A stretch of DNA of 64,000 nt from Massilia atriviolacea (lineage in GTDB: Bacteria; Pseudomonadota; Gammaproteobacteria; Burkholderiales; Burkholderiaceae_D), in assembly GCF_003953935.1 (NCBI RefSeq), contig NZ_RXLQ01000004.1, forward strand, positions 248,001-312,000. Reading direction: 5' to 3'. A model generated the notes under the pieces. The model did no database searches and had not been told where the DNA came from. It saw only the letters and a program-made list of their open reading frames with translations. The translations under genes and the position numbers were made by a program. Below are positions 1 to 9,091 of the stretch, one piece after another. How positions within the stretch are numbered: position 1 is the stretch's first letter; the number at the start of each line of letters is the position of its first letter.

Positions 1-1537
1 CGAAATCGACCGGCTGGTACCAGTTCCCGAACGAGAAATACTCGAACGCGATCCAGCCCTTGATCCGCATCGCGCTCAGCAAGGTCTGGTAGGCGTGCGA
101 GTCCGGGTCCATCGGCGTCAGGGTCAGCGAGGCCATGCCGGGGAATTCCTGTTGAATCGCCGTCAGCACCGCCACCATGTCGCGCGATTTGAGGCCCGCA
201 TCGAGCACCGGTTCGTACAGGCTGGTGTAGAAGTTCGACAGCGAAGCGAGCTGCCACGCGCCGCGCACTTTCTCGGCGCGCAGCGGCAGCACCGCCAGCG
301 GATGGTCGCCGTTGCGCAGCACGTAGAAACGCAGGCCCGGATTGTCCGGGTACACCGTCTCGACCAGGTTGCGGTACCACGCCAGGCCGCAGCCGACGTT
401 GTGCTTTTCGGCCTTGGTCATGAAGGCCTGCACGTCCGCCGGCAGCTCGTCCGGGTGGTGGAACACGTCCACCGCCAGGGCGTCGGGGGTCCTGGGATTG
501 CTGCGCCAGGCGTGCAGCGTTAACGTCAGCGCTTCCGTCACGTCCCACCGGTACAGCGTGCGGTGGCGGATCCAGCGCTGGCCGGTGGCCCACTCGAGCT
601 GGTTGTGGTCGGCGTCGGTGTAGAACTCGATGACGCCGCCCGGTTGGTCCGCAAACGCGTGCTCGATCACGCTGCGCAGCAGCAGGCGGCCCGGCGAAAA
701 GTCCGACAGGGTCTCGTCGTAGCAGGTCTTGAGCATCACGTACATGCCGTTCTGGCGCAGGATCAGGCGCGAGGCGGCCAGCCTGTCGTCGAACCACAGC
801 TCGCAGACCAGGGCATGTCCCTCCCTGGCGGCGCGCCGCAGCAGGTCGCGGTAGAACTGGTGCTGGGCCGGCGACGAGCCGACCGAGGTGCCGCTGCGGC
901 CCTTCCAGCCGGCGCCTTCGAGTGCGGCGTAGCGATCCACCGCGGCGTCCATGTCGTCGACGTCGACCAGGCGCGCCTGGTGCTTGACCACGCCGCTTTC
1001 GGCCAGGCGTTTCTGGTAGCGCTTGATATTGCTTTGCAGGCGAGGGCGCGCGGCCCAGTACTGTTCCAGGGTGCCGGCCAGGGAAATCTGCATCGTCAGC
1101 GCGTGATTGAGCAAATGCCCGCGCGGCGCGGCGCCCGACAGCACGCCGCCGACGTGCGGATCGTTGCACATCAGGTCGAGCTGGATCGCCATGCCGGGCA
1201 GGCTGGCCAGCAGCAAGGGCAGCAGCGTGGCATCGGCCACCAGGGTGGGGGCGATCTGCGCCTGCGACGGCAAAAAGCTGGTCCACACCAGCGGATTGCG
1301 CCGCCGCAGCACGCACATGGCCTCGATCGCGCCGTCGCGCCGGTACACGCACAGGCGTTCCTGGCCGTTGCCGAAGTGCTGCAGCAGGTCCTCGATGAAC
1401 ACCGTGGTAAGCAGCGGATGGTCGCCGAAACGGCGCGTGTTCAGCTCATCCCACACGGGGCCGTAGGCGCCCAGGGAGCGCCGCAGCGCCATGGTGGTCC
1501 AGCCATCCGGGCCGCGCAAATCGTCCGCACTCCTCAT
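1..1537 (-). CDS. GNAT/FemAB-like acyltransferase, 3' end off the window
   Basis: The frame starts with an ATG at 1537 and stays open to base 1, so at least 512 residues are present and the C-terminus lies outside. The start shares an ATGA with the stop of the upstream aminotransferase gene, which indicates translational coupling. The first half contains a stretch typical of FemAB/BioF2-like GNAT proteins (YWAARPRLQSNIKRY near residue 145, then EFYTDADHNQLEWATG). The second half starts with a DVFHHPDELPADVQAF segment and looks like a repeat of the same fold. Proteins of this type sit in exosortase A-associated EPS loci and probably transfer an acyl or aminoacyl group to a sugar or lipid intermediate. 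The substrate cannot be read from the sequence. Confidence 0.75.
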   Translation of the reverse strand, partial: MRSADDLRGPDGWTTMALRRSLGAYGPVWDELNTRRFGDHPLLTTVFIEDLLQHFGNGQERLCVYRRDGAIEAMCVLRRRNPLVWTSFLPSQAQIAPTLVADATLLPLLLASLPGMAIQLDLMCNDPHVGGVLSGAAPRGHLLNHALTMQISLAGTLEQYWAARPRLQSNIKRYQKRLAESGVVKHQARLVDVDDMDAAVDRYAALEGAGWKGRSGTSVGSSPAQHQFYRDLLRRAAREGHALVCELWFDDRLAASRLILRQNGMYVMLKTCYDETLSDFSPGRLLLRSVIEHAFADQPGGVIEFYTDADHNQLEWATGQRWIRHRTLYRWDVTEALTLTLHAWRSNPRTPDALAVDVFHHPDELPADVQAFMTKAEKHNVGCGLAWYRNLVETVYPDNPGLRFYVLRNGDHPLAVLPLRAEKVRGAWQLASLSNFYTSLYEPVLDAGLKSRDMVAVLTAIQQEFPGMASLTLTPMDPDSHAYQTLLSAMRIKGWIAFEYFSFGNWYQPVDF

Positions 1538-2700
1538 GCCAGCACTTTCGCGACCAGCGCCGTCATCCACGCCATCTGCTGCGCGGACAGGCCCTGGTGG
1601 CAGGGCAGGTGCAGCAGGTGCAGGCGGTAGTTGCGCGCCACCGTGCAGCTCGACACCGCCATGTCGTCCCAGCGGAAGATCGGCATGCCGGCTTGCTTCA
1701 ACTGGTAGAACACCGGGTCCGGTTCGGCGATCGTGATCGGGAACATATACGGCGCGCAGTCGTCCGGCAGGTCGGGCATGAGGGCCTGGCCGCCGCGCGC
1801 GCCCGCTACGGCGTCGAGCCACTGGCGGTAGTGCAGGCGCCGTTGTTCGACCAGCGGCGCGATGCGGGTGTGGCGCATGACCCAGCGCGACAGGGCCAGG
1901 CTGTTCTTGTTTTCCATGGCGCGCTCGTACATGGGCGAGGGCTGGTCGTGGCGCTCGGCGATGTCGTGCCCGCGCAGCGCGGGGTCGCGCGGCACGGCGT
2001 CGCTGGCATCGGCACGGGCGGCGCGGTTGCGCGACCAGGCCGACGTGAAGGCCTTGATCTCGCGCAGCAGGCCGGGACGGGCCGGCGGCGTGATCGGAAA
2101 CAGCGCCGGGTTGGCCCACAACACGCCGCCGTCTTCGCAGCCGAAGAATTTATAGGGGCTGGCCATCAGCACATGGTCGGCGTTGGCCTGGCCGGTCTGG
2201 GCCCGTTTGGCGGCCACCTGCCAGGCGTGCGAACAGTCTTCGATGAACATGATGCCGTGGTGGCGGCACACCGCGCTCACCGCCGCCAGCAGCGCCGGCG
2301 GCTGTTCGAAGCCGAAGTAGTGCGGCAGCACCAGCGCCTTGACGCCATGGTCGCCCGGCGCCAGCAGGGCGCGGATGCTGTCCACGCGCGGGCGCAGGTC
2401 GCTGTCGACCTCATAGAACAGCACCGTGCCGCCCAGCGCCAGCGCCGGGTCGATCATGGTGCGGCAGTGGTAGGACGGGGCCAGCAGCACGCTGCCGGGA
2501 CCGATGCCGCCGGCCTGGCAGGCCGCGTGCATGGCGTAGCGGCCGCGCGCGAAGTGGCGCACGGCGGTGCCGTCGATCAGGGCCGGGGCCACCGTGCCGC
2601 CGCCGAAACCCAGGTCGGCCCAGCGCAGGACCGGGAACAGGGGAGCGCGCGGACGGGGAAACTCACATGCAACGGCGTCGAAACGCTGGTATTCGGGCAT
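1534..2700 (-). CDS. DegT/DnrJ/EryC1/StrS-type PLP aminotransferase
   Basis: A 388-residue protein of the sugar aminotransferase fold. The segment MFIEDCSHAW carries the PLP-ring aspartate, and ASPYKFFGCEDGG carries the likely Schiff-base lysine with the usual glycine-rich follow-up. The enzyme would aminate a keto-sugar nucleotide or a keto acid during EPS precursor or modification chemistry. It begins 6 bp after the amidotransferase gene and overlaps the next gene by 4 bp, so it is an internal member of the leftward five-gene operon. Several DegT proteins act instead as dehydratases; the presence of the lysine argues for a genuine aminotransferase. Confidence 0.8.
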   Translation of the reverse strand: MPEYQRFDAVACEFPRPRAPLFPVLRWADLGFGGGTVAPALIDGTAVRHFARGRYAMHAACQAGGIGPGSVLLAPSYHCRTMIDPALALGGTVLFYEVDSDLRPRVDSIRALLAPGDHGVKALVLPHYFGFEQPPALLAAVSAVCRHHGIMFIEDCSHAWQVAAKRAQTGQANADHVLMASPYKFFGCEDGGVLWANPALFPITPPARPGLLREIKAFTSAWSRNRAARADASDAVPRDPALRGHDIAERHDQPSPMYERAMENKNSLALSRWVMRHTRIAPLVEQRRLHYRQWLDAVAGARGGQALMPDLPDDCAPYMFPITIAEPDPVFYQLKQAGMPIFRWDDMAVSSCTVARNYRLHLLHLPCHQGLSAQQMAWMTALVAKVLA

Positions 2701-2706
2701 CGGTAA

Positions 2707-4611
2707 TCAGCTTTGCGGTGCGGAGCGCTGCTTGAACCACTGCTCCATCATCATCAGGACCCACACCATGGTGCCGTGGTAGCCGGCATGCTCGTTGAGG
2801 TGCTGGCCGACCAGCGCGTCGATGAACTCCGGACGCACGATCTGGCGCGCCTTGAGGTCGGACAGGCTGTCGAGCGCGAGCTGCTGCAGCGGCTTGTGCT
2901 TTTGCAGCCACACGCCGAAGGGCAGGCCGAAGCCGTGCTTCTGCTTGGTGATGATGTCGTCGGGCAGGAAGCCGCGCAGCGCTTCCTTGAAGAAGTAGCG
3001 CAGCTGGGTGCCGTTCAGTTTCTGCCTGGCGGTCAGGCGCGCCGAGAAGGCGACCATGCGGTCCGACAGGAAGGGGAAGGCCGCTTCCATCGCCGCCAGC
3101 TCGCAGGCCTTGATCACTTTCGGCAGGTCGTTGTCGGCCAGGGTGACCTTGAGGTCGAGCGCCAGCATGCGGTTGATCAGGCTCGATGCATCGTTCTGGG
3201 CCCAGGTGTGCGCCAGGCTGGCCAGCGGCGCGCCGGTGTCGGCACCGGCCAGGAAGCCGGCGGTAAACACCTGCGACGGGCCGAAGCGACCCAGCAGGTT
3301 GTAGGTTTCCAGGCGCGCCGGCATCGGCAGCGAGGCTTGCTCGATGTAGCTGCGCGCCTTGCGGATCAGTTTCAGGTGGCGGCCGGCCGGGAAGTTGAAG
3401 ACGGCCGGTTCCAGCAGGGCCTTGCGCAGCAGGCCGGGGACCTTGTCGTACAGGGCGAACACGTGCTGCTTGGAGTAGCGCTCGTTGCCGCCGAAAAGTT
3501 CGTCGCCGCCGTCGCCGCCCAGCATGCGGGTGATGCCGTCGGCGCGCGCCATGCGCGCGCAGTAAAAAGCCGGCACCGCCGAGGCGTTGCCGAAGGGCTG
3601 GTCGAACACCGCGCCGATGCGCGGAATCGCGGCCACCACGTCGTCCGGGGTGACGTAGTACTCGTGGTGGCTGGTGCCGAAGTGCTTCGAGGCCAGGCGC
3701 GCGTACGACATTTCGTCGTAGCCTTCGGCTTCGAAGCCGATCGAGTAGGTGTTGACCGGCTTGTCGTTCAGCTCGCGCATGACGCCGGCGATGGTGGAAC
3801 TGTCGGTGCCGCCGGACAGGAAGGCGCCGTAGGGCTGGGTGCCGGCGGCATCGAGCACGCTGCTGCGCAGCAGCTCGCGGAACTGCTGCTTGAGGTCCTC
3901 GAAGGAGTGTTGCGGCTGTTCGTCGAACACCATGCGCCAGTAGGTGCGCTTTTCCACGCCGCCGTGTCTGAAGCGCAGGCATTCGCCCGGCAGCAGGCGT
4001 TGCTGGCCGCGGTACACGGTGCCCGGCGCCGGCACCATGTGGAAGTAGACGTAGTTGTACAAGCCTTGCGGATCGATGGCGGCCGGCGTTTTCGGGTGGC
4101 GGATCAGGGCGTCGGACGAGGTGGCGAACACCAGCGCCTCGCCCGCCGTCTGGTAGCTCAACTGGTGGGTGCCCATGCGGTCGATCGCCAGCAGGGCGTC
4201 GCCTTTGGCGTCGTCCAGGATGGCGAGCGCGAAGGCGCCGCCCAGTTTGACGCAGACGGCGTCCGGGTCGCGCCGCCACAGGCGCGCCACGCGCTCGGCC
4301 AGGCCATCCTGCTGGCCTTGGCCTTGGCCTTGGCCTTGGCCTTGGCCTTGGCCTTGGCTTTGGCCTTGGCCCTGCGCGGCGGCGCCGTCGTCGAGTTCAG
4401 GTTCGCCCCATACCGCCACCAGCAAGCCGTCGCCCTGCCAGACATGGCTGCTTTGCGCGCGCGCGGACAGCGCCAGCGCGCTGCGCGAGGCCTGCAGGGT
4501 GGCGACCGGGTTCTGGTCGAAGGCCGCCAGCGGGACCGCCATGGCCTCGATCAGGACCCGGTTGTCGGCGGCGCCGGCGCCGTGGCCGATCCAACCACAC
4601 AGCCCGCTCAC
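2707..4611 (-). CDS. Asparagine synthase-like amidotransferase, exosortase A locus
   Basis: A 634-residue protein with an N-terminal class II glutamine amidotransferase domain and a C-terminal ATP pyrophosphatase/synthetase domain; the PP-loop reads FLSGGTDSSTIAG. It would transfer ammonia from glutamine to an adenylated carboxylate, probably on an EPS component or a carrier-bound acyl group. Two things are odd. The protein starts MSGLCGWIG, so the cysteine is at residue 5 instead of directly after the initiator methionine. A Gly-Gln repeat (residues about 80-101) encoded by a hexanucleotide microsatellite interrupts the glutaminase domain. No start that would expose the cysteine is available. 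The gene follows the PLP decarboxylase after 78 bp. Confidence 0.85.
   Translation of the reverse strand: MSGLCGWIGHGAGAADNRVLIEAMAVPLAAFDQNPVATLQASRSALALSARAQSSHVWQGDGLLVAVWGEPELDDGAAAQGQGQSQGQGQGQGQGQGQGQQDGLAERVARLWRRDPDAVCVKLGGAFALAILDDAKGDALLAIDRMGTHQLSYQTAGEALVFATSSDALIRHPKTPAAIDPQGLYNYVYFHMVPAPGTVYRGQQRLLPGECLRFRHGGVEKRTYWRMVFDEQPQHSFEDLKQQFRELLRSSVLDAAGTQPYGAFLSGGTDSSTIAGVMRELNDKPVNTYSIGFEAEGYDEMSYARLASKHFGTSHHEYYVTPDDVVAAIPRIGAVFDQPFGNASAVPAFYCARMARADGITRMLGGDGGDELFGGNERYSKQHVFALYDKVPGLLRKALLEPAVFNFPAGRHLKLIRKARSYIEQASLPMPARLETYNLLGRFGPSQVFTAGFLAGADTGAPLASLAHTWAQNDASSLINRMLALDLKVTLADNDLPKVIKACELAAMEAAFPFLSDRMVAFSARLTARQKLNGTQLRYFFKEALRGFLPDDIITKQKHGFGLPFGVWLQKHKPLQQLALDSLSDLKARQIVRPEFIDALVGQHLNEHAGYHGTMVWVLMMMEQWFKQRSAPQS
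4313..4372. repeat. Hexanucleotide microsatellite, about ten TGGCCT units
   Basis: Tandem TGGCCT units (AGGCCA on the coding strand) run without a break from 4313. Seven perfect copies are followed by one TGGCTT variant, another perfect copy and a degenerate TGGCCC. In the amidotransferase gene this encodes alternating Gly-Gln with one Ser. Because the unit is six bases, slippage changes linker length in steps of two residues and does not shift the frame. Confidence 0.95.
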
Positions 4612-4689
4612 TGCGGCATCCCGGAAAATTCAGTCATTGCACTCCTCGCGCTTGCGTTGGGTTTTATTCGTTGGTTGCGGATTATGGCA

Positions 4690-5925
4690 TCAGACCAGCA
4701 CTTCCAGCGCCACGGGATGGCTGAGGAAGGCGGCCGGGCTGGCCGACAGGCCGTAGGCGCCCGACTGGAACACCACCACCAGGTCGCCGACGTCCGCTTT
4801 GGCGAGCGACATCTGGTCGGCCAGCAGGTCGAGCGGGGTGCACAGGGGGCCGACCACGGAGACGGTTTCGCGTTCTTGCGCGTGCATGCGGTTGCCGATG
4901 GCGACCGGGTAGTTCTTGCGGATCACCTGGCCGAAATTGCCCGATGCCGCCAGGTGGTGGTGCAGGCCGCCGTCGGTGACCAGGTAGACCTGGCCGCGCG
5001 ACTCCTTGCGCTCGATCACGCGGCTGACGTAAATGCCCGCCTCGGCCACCAGGTAGCGACCCAGTTCGATCACGATCTCGGTGTCCGGCAGGTCGCGCCG
5101 CACGTCCGGCAGGATGCGCTTGAGGTTTTCGCCCACGGCGGCCAGGTCGAGCCGTTCTTCGCCGGGGAAGTAGGGAATGCCGAAGCCGCCGCCGATGTTG
5201 AGCGTGCGCAGGGGCCCGGGCCAGTGCGCGGCCAGGCGGATCGCCAGCGCGAAGGTTTTTTCGTGGGCGTCCTGGATCGAGGCCGCTTTCAGGTTTTGCG
5301 AGCCGCTGTAGATATGAAAGCCCTGGAAGTCGAGCGCCAGTTCGCGGATGCGGCCCAGCATGGCGGGCACGCGCTCGGCGTCGACGCCGAACTGTTTCGG
5401 CCCGCCGCCCATTTTCATGCCGGACGATTTGAGTTCGAAATCGGGATTGACGCGCACCGCCACGCGCGGCGCGAGGCCCAGACGGCGGCCGATGACGGCG
5501 ATGCGTTCCATCTCCGCCTCGGACTCCATGTTCAGGGTCACGCCGGCGGCGATGGCGCAGCTCACATCGCTGTCGCTCTTGCCCGGACCGGCGAAGCTGA
5601 CCAGGTGCGGCGCCATCGGCGTGTCGAGCGCGACCCGCTGTTCGCCGCCGGAGGCGATGTCGATGCCGTCGACCAGGGTGGCCATGTGCTGCACCACGGC
5701 CGGCATCGGGTTCGCTTTCATGGCGTAGTGCAGGCGGATCTCGGGCGGCAGGTGGCGCCGCAGCAGTTCGACCCGCTCGGTCAGGCTGGCGCGGTCGTAG
5801 GCGTAGAAGGGCGTGCGTCCGACCCGTTCGGCCAGGCGCGTGAGCGGCATGCCGCCGATCCGCAGGCAGTCGCCCTCGACCTCGAATTGCGTCAGCGGCG
5901 CGTGTTGCGGGCGCGGGGCGCTCAT
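4690..5925 (-). CDS. PLP-dependent decarboxylase, exosortase A system-associated
   Basis: A 411-residue fold-type III (alanine-racemase barrel) decarboxylase related to diaminopimelate and ornithine decarboxylases. LHYAMKANPMPAVV near residue 66 carries the PLP lysine. A glycine-rich phosphate loop (NIGGGFGIPYFPGEE) and the C-terminal catalytic cysteine in GPLCTPLDLLAD are also present. The protein matches the decarboxylase that recurs beside exosortase A-associated acyl-CoA ligases. It would decarboxylate an amino acid or an acyl-linked amino acid used in EPS modification. Its ATG overlaps the ligase stop codon (ATGA at 5922-5925), so the two are translationally coupled. Confidence 0.85.
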   Translation of the reverse strand: MSAPRPQHAPLTQFEVEGDCLRIGGMPLTRLAERVGRTPFYAYDRASLTERVELLRRHLPPEIRLHYAMKANPMPAVVQHMATLVDGIDIASGGEQRVALDTPMAPHLVSFAGPGKSDSDVSCAIAAGVTLNMESEAEMERIAVIGRRLGLAPRVAVRVNPDFELKSSGMKMGGGPKQFGVDAERVPAMLGRIRELALDFQGFHIYSGSQNLKAASIQDAHEKTFALAIRLAAHWPGPLRTLNIGGGFGIPYFPGEERLDLAAVGENLKRILPDVRRDLPDTEIVIELGRYLVAEAGIYVSRVIERKESRGQVYLVTDGGLHHHLAASGNFGQVIRKNYPVAIGNRMHAQERETVSVVGPLCTPLDLLADQMSLAKADVGDLVVVFQSGAYGLSASPAAFLSHPVALEVLV

Positions 5926-7520
5926 TGCGCGGCTCCGTGCGCGGTTTCCATGAACAGCTGTTCCATTTGTACGCTCAAGAGTTTGCGGTCGATCTTGCCG
6001 TTCGGGTTGCGCGGCAGGCTCTCGGGCGCGATGATCACGCGCGCCGGCAGCATGTAGGCCGGCAGGTGCGGCTTGCAGGCCGCCAGCAGGCTGTCCGCCG
6101 TCAGGCCGCAGCCTTCCTTCGGATGGGCGACGACGACGATGGCCTGCCCCAGGGTGGGATGGGCCAGGCCGATGGCGGCCGCTTCGGCCACGCCTTCGCG
6201 CGCGTAGATCACTTCTTCGACTTCGGAAGGGCTGACCCGGTAGCCCGAGGTCTTGATCATTTCATCGTTGCGGCTGATGAAGTACAAAAAGCCTTCTTCA
6301 TCCTTGCGCACGGTGTCGCCCGACCACACCGCCATTTCGGTCAGGGTCAGGCCGTGGTGGATGGACACCACCGGCTTGAAGCGTTCGGCGGTCTTGGCGC
6401 GGTCGTTCCAGTAGCCGAGCGAGACCAGCGCGCCGCGGTGCACCAGTTCACCGGCTTCGCCGGGATCGCATTGGCTGCCGTCGGGACGCAGGACCATCAC
6501 TTCGGCATTCGGGATCGCCTTGCCCATCGAGTCGGGACGGCGATCGAGTTCCGCCGGCGGCAGGTAGGTGGAGCGGAAGGCTTCGGTCAGGCCGTACATC
6601 AGGAACGGTTGCGCCTTCGGCAGCGCGCGGCGCAGCGCGTCCAGGGTGGGGCGCTGCATGGCGCCGCCGGAATTGGTGAGGTAGCGCAGGGTGCAGTCGG
6701 CCGGCCAGGGCAGGGGCGCGATCTGGATCCACAGCGGCGGCACGGCGGCCAGGCCGGTGATGCGTTCCGCTTCCACGGCCTTGAGGATATCGCGCGCCAG
6801 CAGGTGGTTGATCAGCACCGCGGTGGCGCCGACCGAAAACGCGGTGGTCAGCTGGCTCAGGCCATAGTCGAAACTGAGGGGCAGCACGGCCAGGATGCGG
6901 TCGGCCGGCGTGTTGTCCAGGTAGCTGGCCACGCTGTTGGCGCCGGCCACCATGTTGCGGTGCGACAGCACCACGCCTTTCGGCTTGCCGGTGCTGCCCG
7001 AGGTGTACAGGATGGCCGCCATGTCGGTATCGATATTGCGCGCCGGGGTGGCCGGCGCGGCGGCGGCCAGGGCCGCATCCCAGGCCAGCACCCTGACGCC
7101 GTCGAGCGCGGGCGCGCTGTCGAACTTGCCGGTGACGATGACGGTGTGCAGGTCGGGGCAGGCGCCCAGGGCCGCTGCCAGCAACTTGAGGCGGTCGGCC
7201 GAGGTGACCAGGATGCGCACATTGCAGTCGGCCAGGATGTAGGCCACCTGCTCGGGTTTGAGCAAGGGGTTGACGGGAACGAACACCCCGCCGGCGGCCG
7301 CCGCGCCGAACATGGCGGCCACATTCTCGATGTTTTTCTCAAGATAGACGGCGAGCCGCTCGCCCCGGCCCAGGCCCAGGCCGAGCACGCTTGTCGAGAC
7401 TTGCCGTACGGAATCCGCAAGTGTTGCGTAATCCAGACGGCGGCTGCCATAAACCAGCGCCTCCGCTTGTGGTGAACGGCCGGCAGAGCGGAAGATGAAG
7501 TCGTGGATCAAGTCACTCAT
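5922..7520 (-). CDS. Acyl-CoA ligase (AMP-forming), exosortase A system-associated
   Basis: An adenylate-forming enzyme of 532 residues. The P-loop is ILYTSGSTGKPKGVV, the hinge/A8 region GYRVSPSEVEEVIY, and the C-terminal catalytic lysine is in PRNPNGKIDRKLL. It activates a carboxylate with ATP and loads it on CoA or, given the acyl carrier protein gene across the divergent promoter, possibly on that carrier. I chose the ATG at 7520 (MSDLIHDF) because AAGG lies five bases before it. The frame is open for 34 more codons upstream, but that stretch would run into the shared promoter region. This is the first gene of the leftward operon. Confidence 0.85.
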   Translation of the reverse strand: MSDLIHDFIFRSAGRSPQAEALVYGSRRLDYATLADSVRQVSTSVLGLGLGRGERLAVYLEKNIENVAAMFGAAAAGGVFVPVNPLLKPEQVAYILADCNVRILVTSADRLKLLAAALGACPDLHTVIVTGKFDSAPALDGVRVLAWDAALAAAAPATPARNIDTDMAAILYTSGSTGKPKGVVLSHRNMVAGANSVASYLDNTPADRILAVLPLSFDYGLSQLTTAFSVGATAVLINHLLARDILKAVEAERITGLAAVPPLWIQIAPLPWPADCTLRYLTNSGGAMQRPTLDALRRALPKAQPFLMYGLTEAFRSTYLPPAELDRRPDSMGKAIPNAEVMVLRPDGSQCDPGEAGELVHRGALVSLGYWNDRAKTAERFKPVVSIHHGLTLTEMAVWSGDTVRKDEEGFLYFISRNDEMIKTSGYRVSPSEVEEVIYAREGVAEAAAIGLAHPTLGQAIVVVAHPKEGCGLTADSLLAACKPHLPAYMLPARVIIAPESLPRNPNGKIDRKLLSVQMEQLFMETAHGAAQ

Positions 7521-7610
7521 TGAAACCTTGCATACGGCTGGAAGCCAAAGCGTTGCTGTTCGGGGTGAAAAGGGGGCGACTTGCGCCATGGTTGCGCGCT
7601 GGTCAAATTG

Positions 7611-7634
7611 TGCGGAGAACAATTTTTCTCCGCA
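7611..7634. promoter_or_regulatory. Perfect 9-bp inverted repeat in divergent promoter region
   Basis: TGCGGAGAA and TTCTCCGCA are separated by six AT-rich bases, 91 bp upstream of the acyl-CoA ligase start. It could be an operator dyad or, if transcribed, a stem-loop in the 5' leader of the leftward operon. Confidence 0.6.
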
Positions 7635-7651
7635 AGCGATATTTGGAAGAA

Positions 7652-7678
7652 GTTCAAGTACAATCTTACCACTTGAAC
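7652..7678. promoter_or_regulatory. Perfect 8-bp inverted repeat GTTCAAGT-N11-ACTTGAAC
   Basis: A 27-bp dyad in the AT-rich centre of the intergenic region between the two divergent EPS operons. The half-site centres are 19 bp apart, nearly two helical turns, which suits a dimeric DNA-binding protein contacting one face. It is a candidate operator shared by both operons; no regulator can be assigned from sequence alone. Confidence 0.6.
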
Positions 7679-7756
7679 ACTAACAATATCAATTACATAT
7701 TACTTAAGCGAATCCGTCATGGCCGCTTAGCCTAACCGGACCTTGCCAGATCGTTC

Positions 7757-9091
7757 ATGAGAGACCTTGTCATTACGCTGGCTGTGTTCGGCTCGCTACC
7801 GTTCATCCTGAAGCGCCCGTATATCGGCGTGCTGATGTGGGTATGGATCAGCGTGATGAATCCGCACCGGCTCAGCTGGGGCTTCGCGTATTCCTTCCCG
7901 TTCGCCGCCATTATCGCCGGGGTGACCCTGATCGGCCTGCTGGTCACGCGCGAGCCCAAGAAGCTGCCCATGACGCCGATCGTGTGCACCCTGATGCTGT
8001 TCAGCGCGTGGATGGGGATCACGACGATTTTCTCGATGTGGCCGGACGAATCGGTGGTGATGCTCAACCGCGTCTCGAAGATCATGCTGATGACCTTCGC
8101 CACCATCATGCTGATCAAGACGCAGAAGCAGATACAGCTGCTGATCTGGACCCTGGTCGGCTCGCTCGGCTATTACGGGGTGAAAGGCGGCATCTTTACC
8201 GTCGCCACGGGCGGCAGCAGCATCGTGTGGGGGCCGCAGGGCAGTTATATCGAGGGCAATAACGAAGTCGCGCTGGCCTTCATCACCATCATTCCGATCA
8301 TGTTCTACCTGTATATGTCGGCGGAAAAGAAGTGGATTCGCTGGGGCATGGCGGCCTCGATCATGCTGTGTTCCTTCGCCGCGCTCGGTTCCTATTCGCG
8401 CGGGGCGCTGGTGGGGATTGCCGCGATGCTGTTTTTCCTGTGGCTGAAAAGCCCGAAAAAGGTCTTGCTGGGCGGCCTGATGGTGCTGATGGTGCCGTTC
8501 GCCATCGCCTTCATGCCCGACAAATGGTCCTCGCGCATGGAGACCATCAATACCTACAAGGAAGACAGTTCGGCCATGGGGCGCATCAATGCCTGGTATA
8601 TGGCCTACAACATGGCCAAGGACCGTCCGCTCGGCGGCGGTTTCGAGATCTATAACCGCACCGCCTTCGAGCTGTACGCGCCGGTGCCGGACGATGTGCA
8701 CGCCGCCCACAGCATCTATTTCCAGGCGCTGGGCGAGCATGGCTTTGTCGGGCTCGGCATTTATTTGCTGCTGGCTTTCCTCACCTGGCGCAAGGCGGCC
8801 TGGATCGTGCGCATCTCGGCCACAAGGGAGGACTTCAAATGGGCCGGCAACCTGGCCCGCATGATCCAGGTGAGCCTGCTCGGCTTCGGGGTGGGCGGCG
8901 CCTTCCTCAGCCTGCTGTACTACGACGTGCCCTATTACCTGATGGCGGCGGTGGTGAGCATGGGCTACATTATCGATAAAACGCTGGAGGCCGAAGCCGC
9001 CGCCGCCAGGGTGGCCGCGCGCGAAGCCGCCCGCGCCGCCCAGATCGAGGCCCATGCCCAGTCCCAGGCCCACAGTCCGGCCGCGCCATGA
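7757..9091 (+). CDS. O-antigen ligase/Wzy-like membrane protein, exosortase A-associated
   Basis: A 444-residue polytopic inner-membrane protein with about ten hydrophobic segments and a large periplasmic loop (DKWSSRMETINTYKEDSSAMGRI onward) followed by HAAHSIYFQALGEHGFVG, the pattern of the WaaL/Wzy ligase-polymerase superfamily. It corresponds to the putative O-glycosylation ligase that accompanies exosortase A systems. It would join polysaccharide to an acceptor lipid or protein at the periplasmic face. The C-terminal 30 residues are Ala-rich and cytoplasmic. No strong ribosome binding site precedes the ATG at 7757. Its stop overlaps the next start by 4 bp. Confidence 0.85.
   Translation: MRDLVITLAVFGSLPFILKRPYIGVLMWVWISVMNPHRLSWGFAYSFPFAAIIAGVTLIGLLVTREPKKLPMTPIVCTLMLFSAWMGITTIFSMWPDESVVMLNRVSKIMLMTFATIMLIKTQKQIQLLIWTLVGSLGYYGVKGGIFTVATGGSSIVWGPQGSYIEGNNEVALAFITIIPIMFYLYMSAEKKWIRWGMAASIMLCSFAALGSYSRGALVGIAAMLFFLWLKSPKKVLLGGLMVLMVPFAIAFMPDKWSSRMETINTYKEDSSAMGRINAWYMAYNMAKDRPLGGGFEIYNRTAFELYAPVPDDVHAAHSIYFQALGEHGFVGLGIYLLLAFLTWRKAAWIVRISATREDFKWAGNLARMIQVSLLGFGVGGAFLSLLYYDVPYYLMAAVVSMGYIIDKTLEAEAAAARVAAREAARAAQIEAHAQSQAHSPAAP

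Noticed and set aside
2713-6057. Open frame of 1114 codons on the plus strand opposite the amidotransferase and decarboxylase genes
   Set aside because: It lies antisense to genes with clear catalytic motifs, is very rich in Gly/Ala/Arg/His/Val, and has no recognisable domain; a common artefact of high-GC coding DNA.
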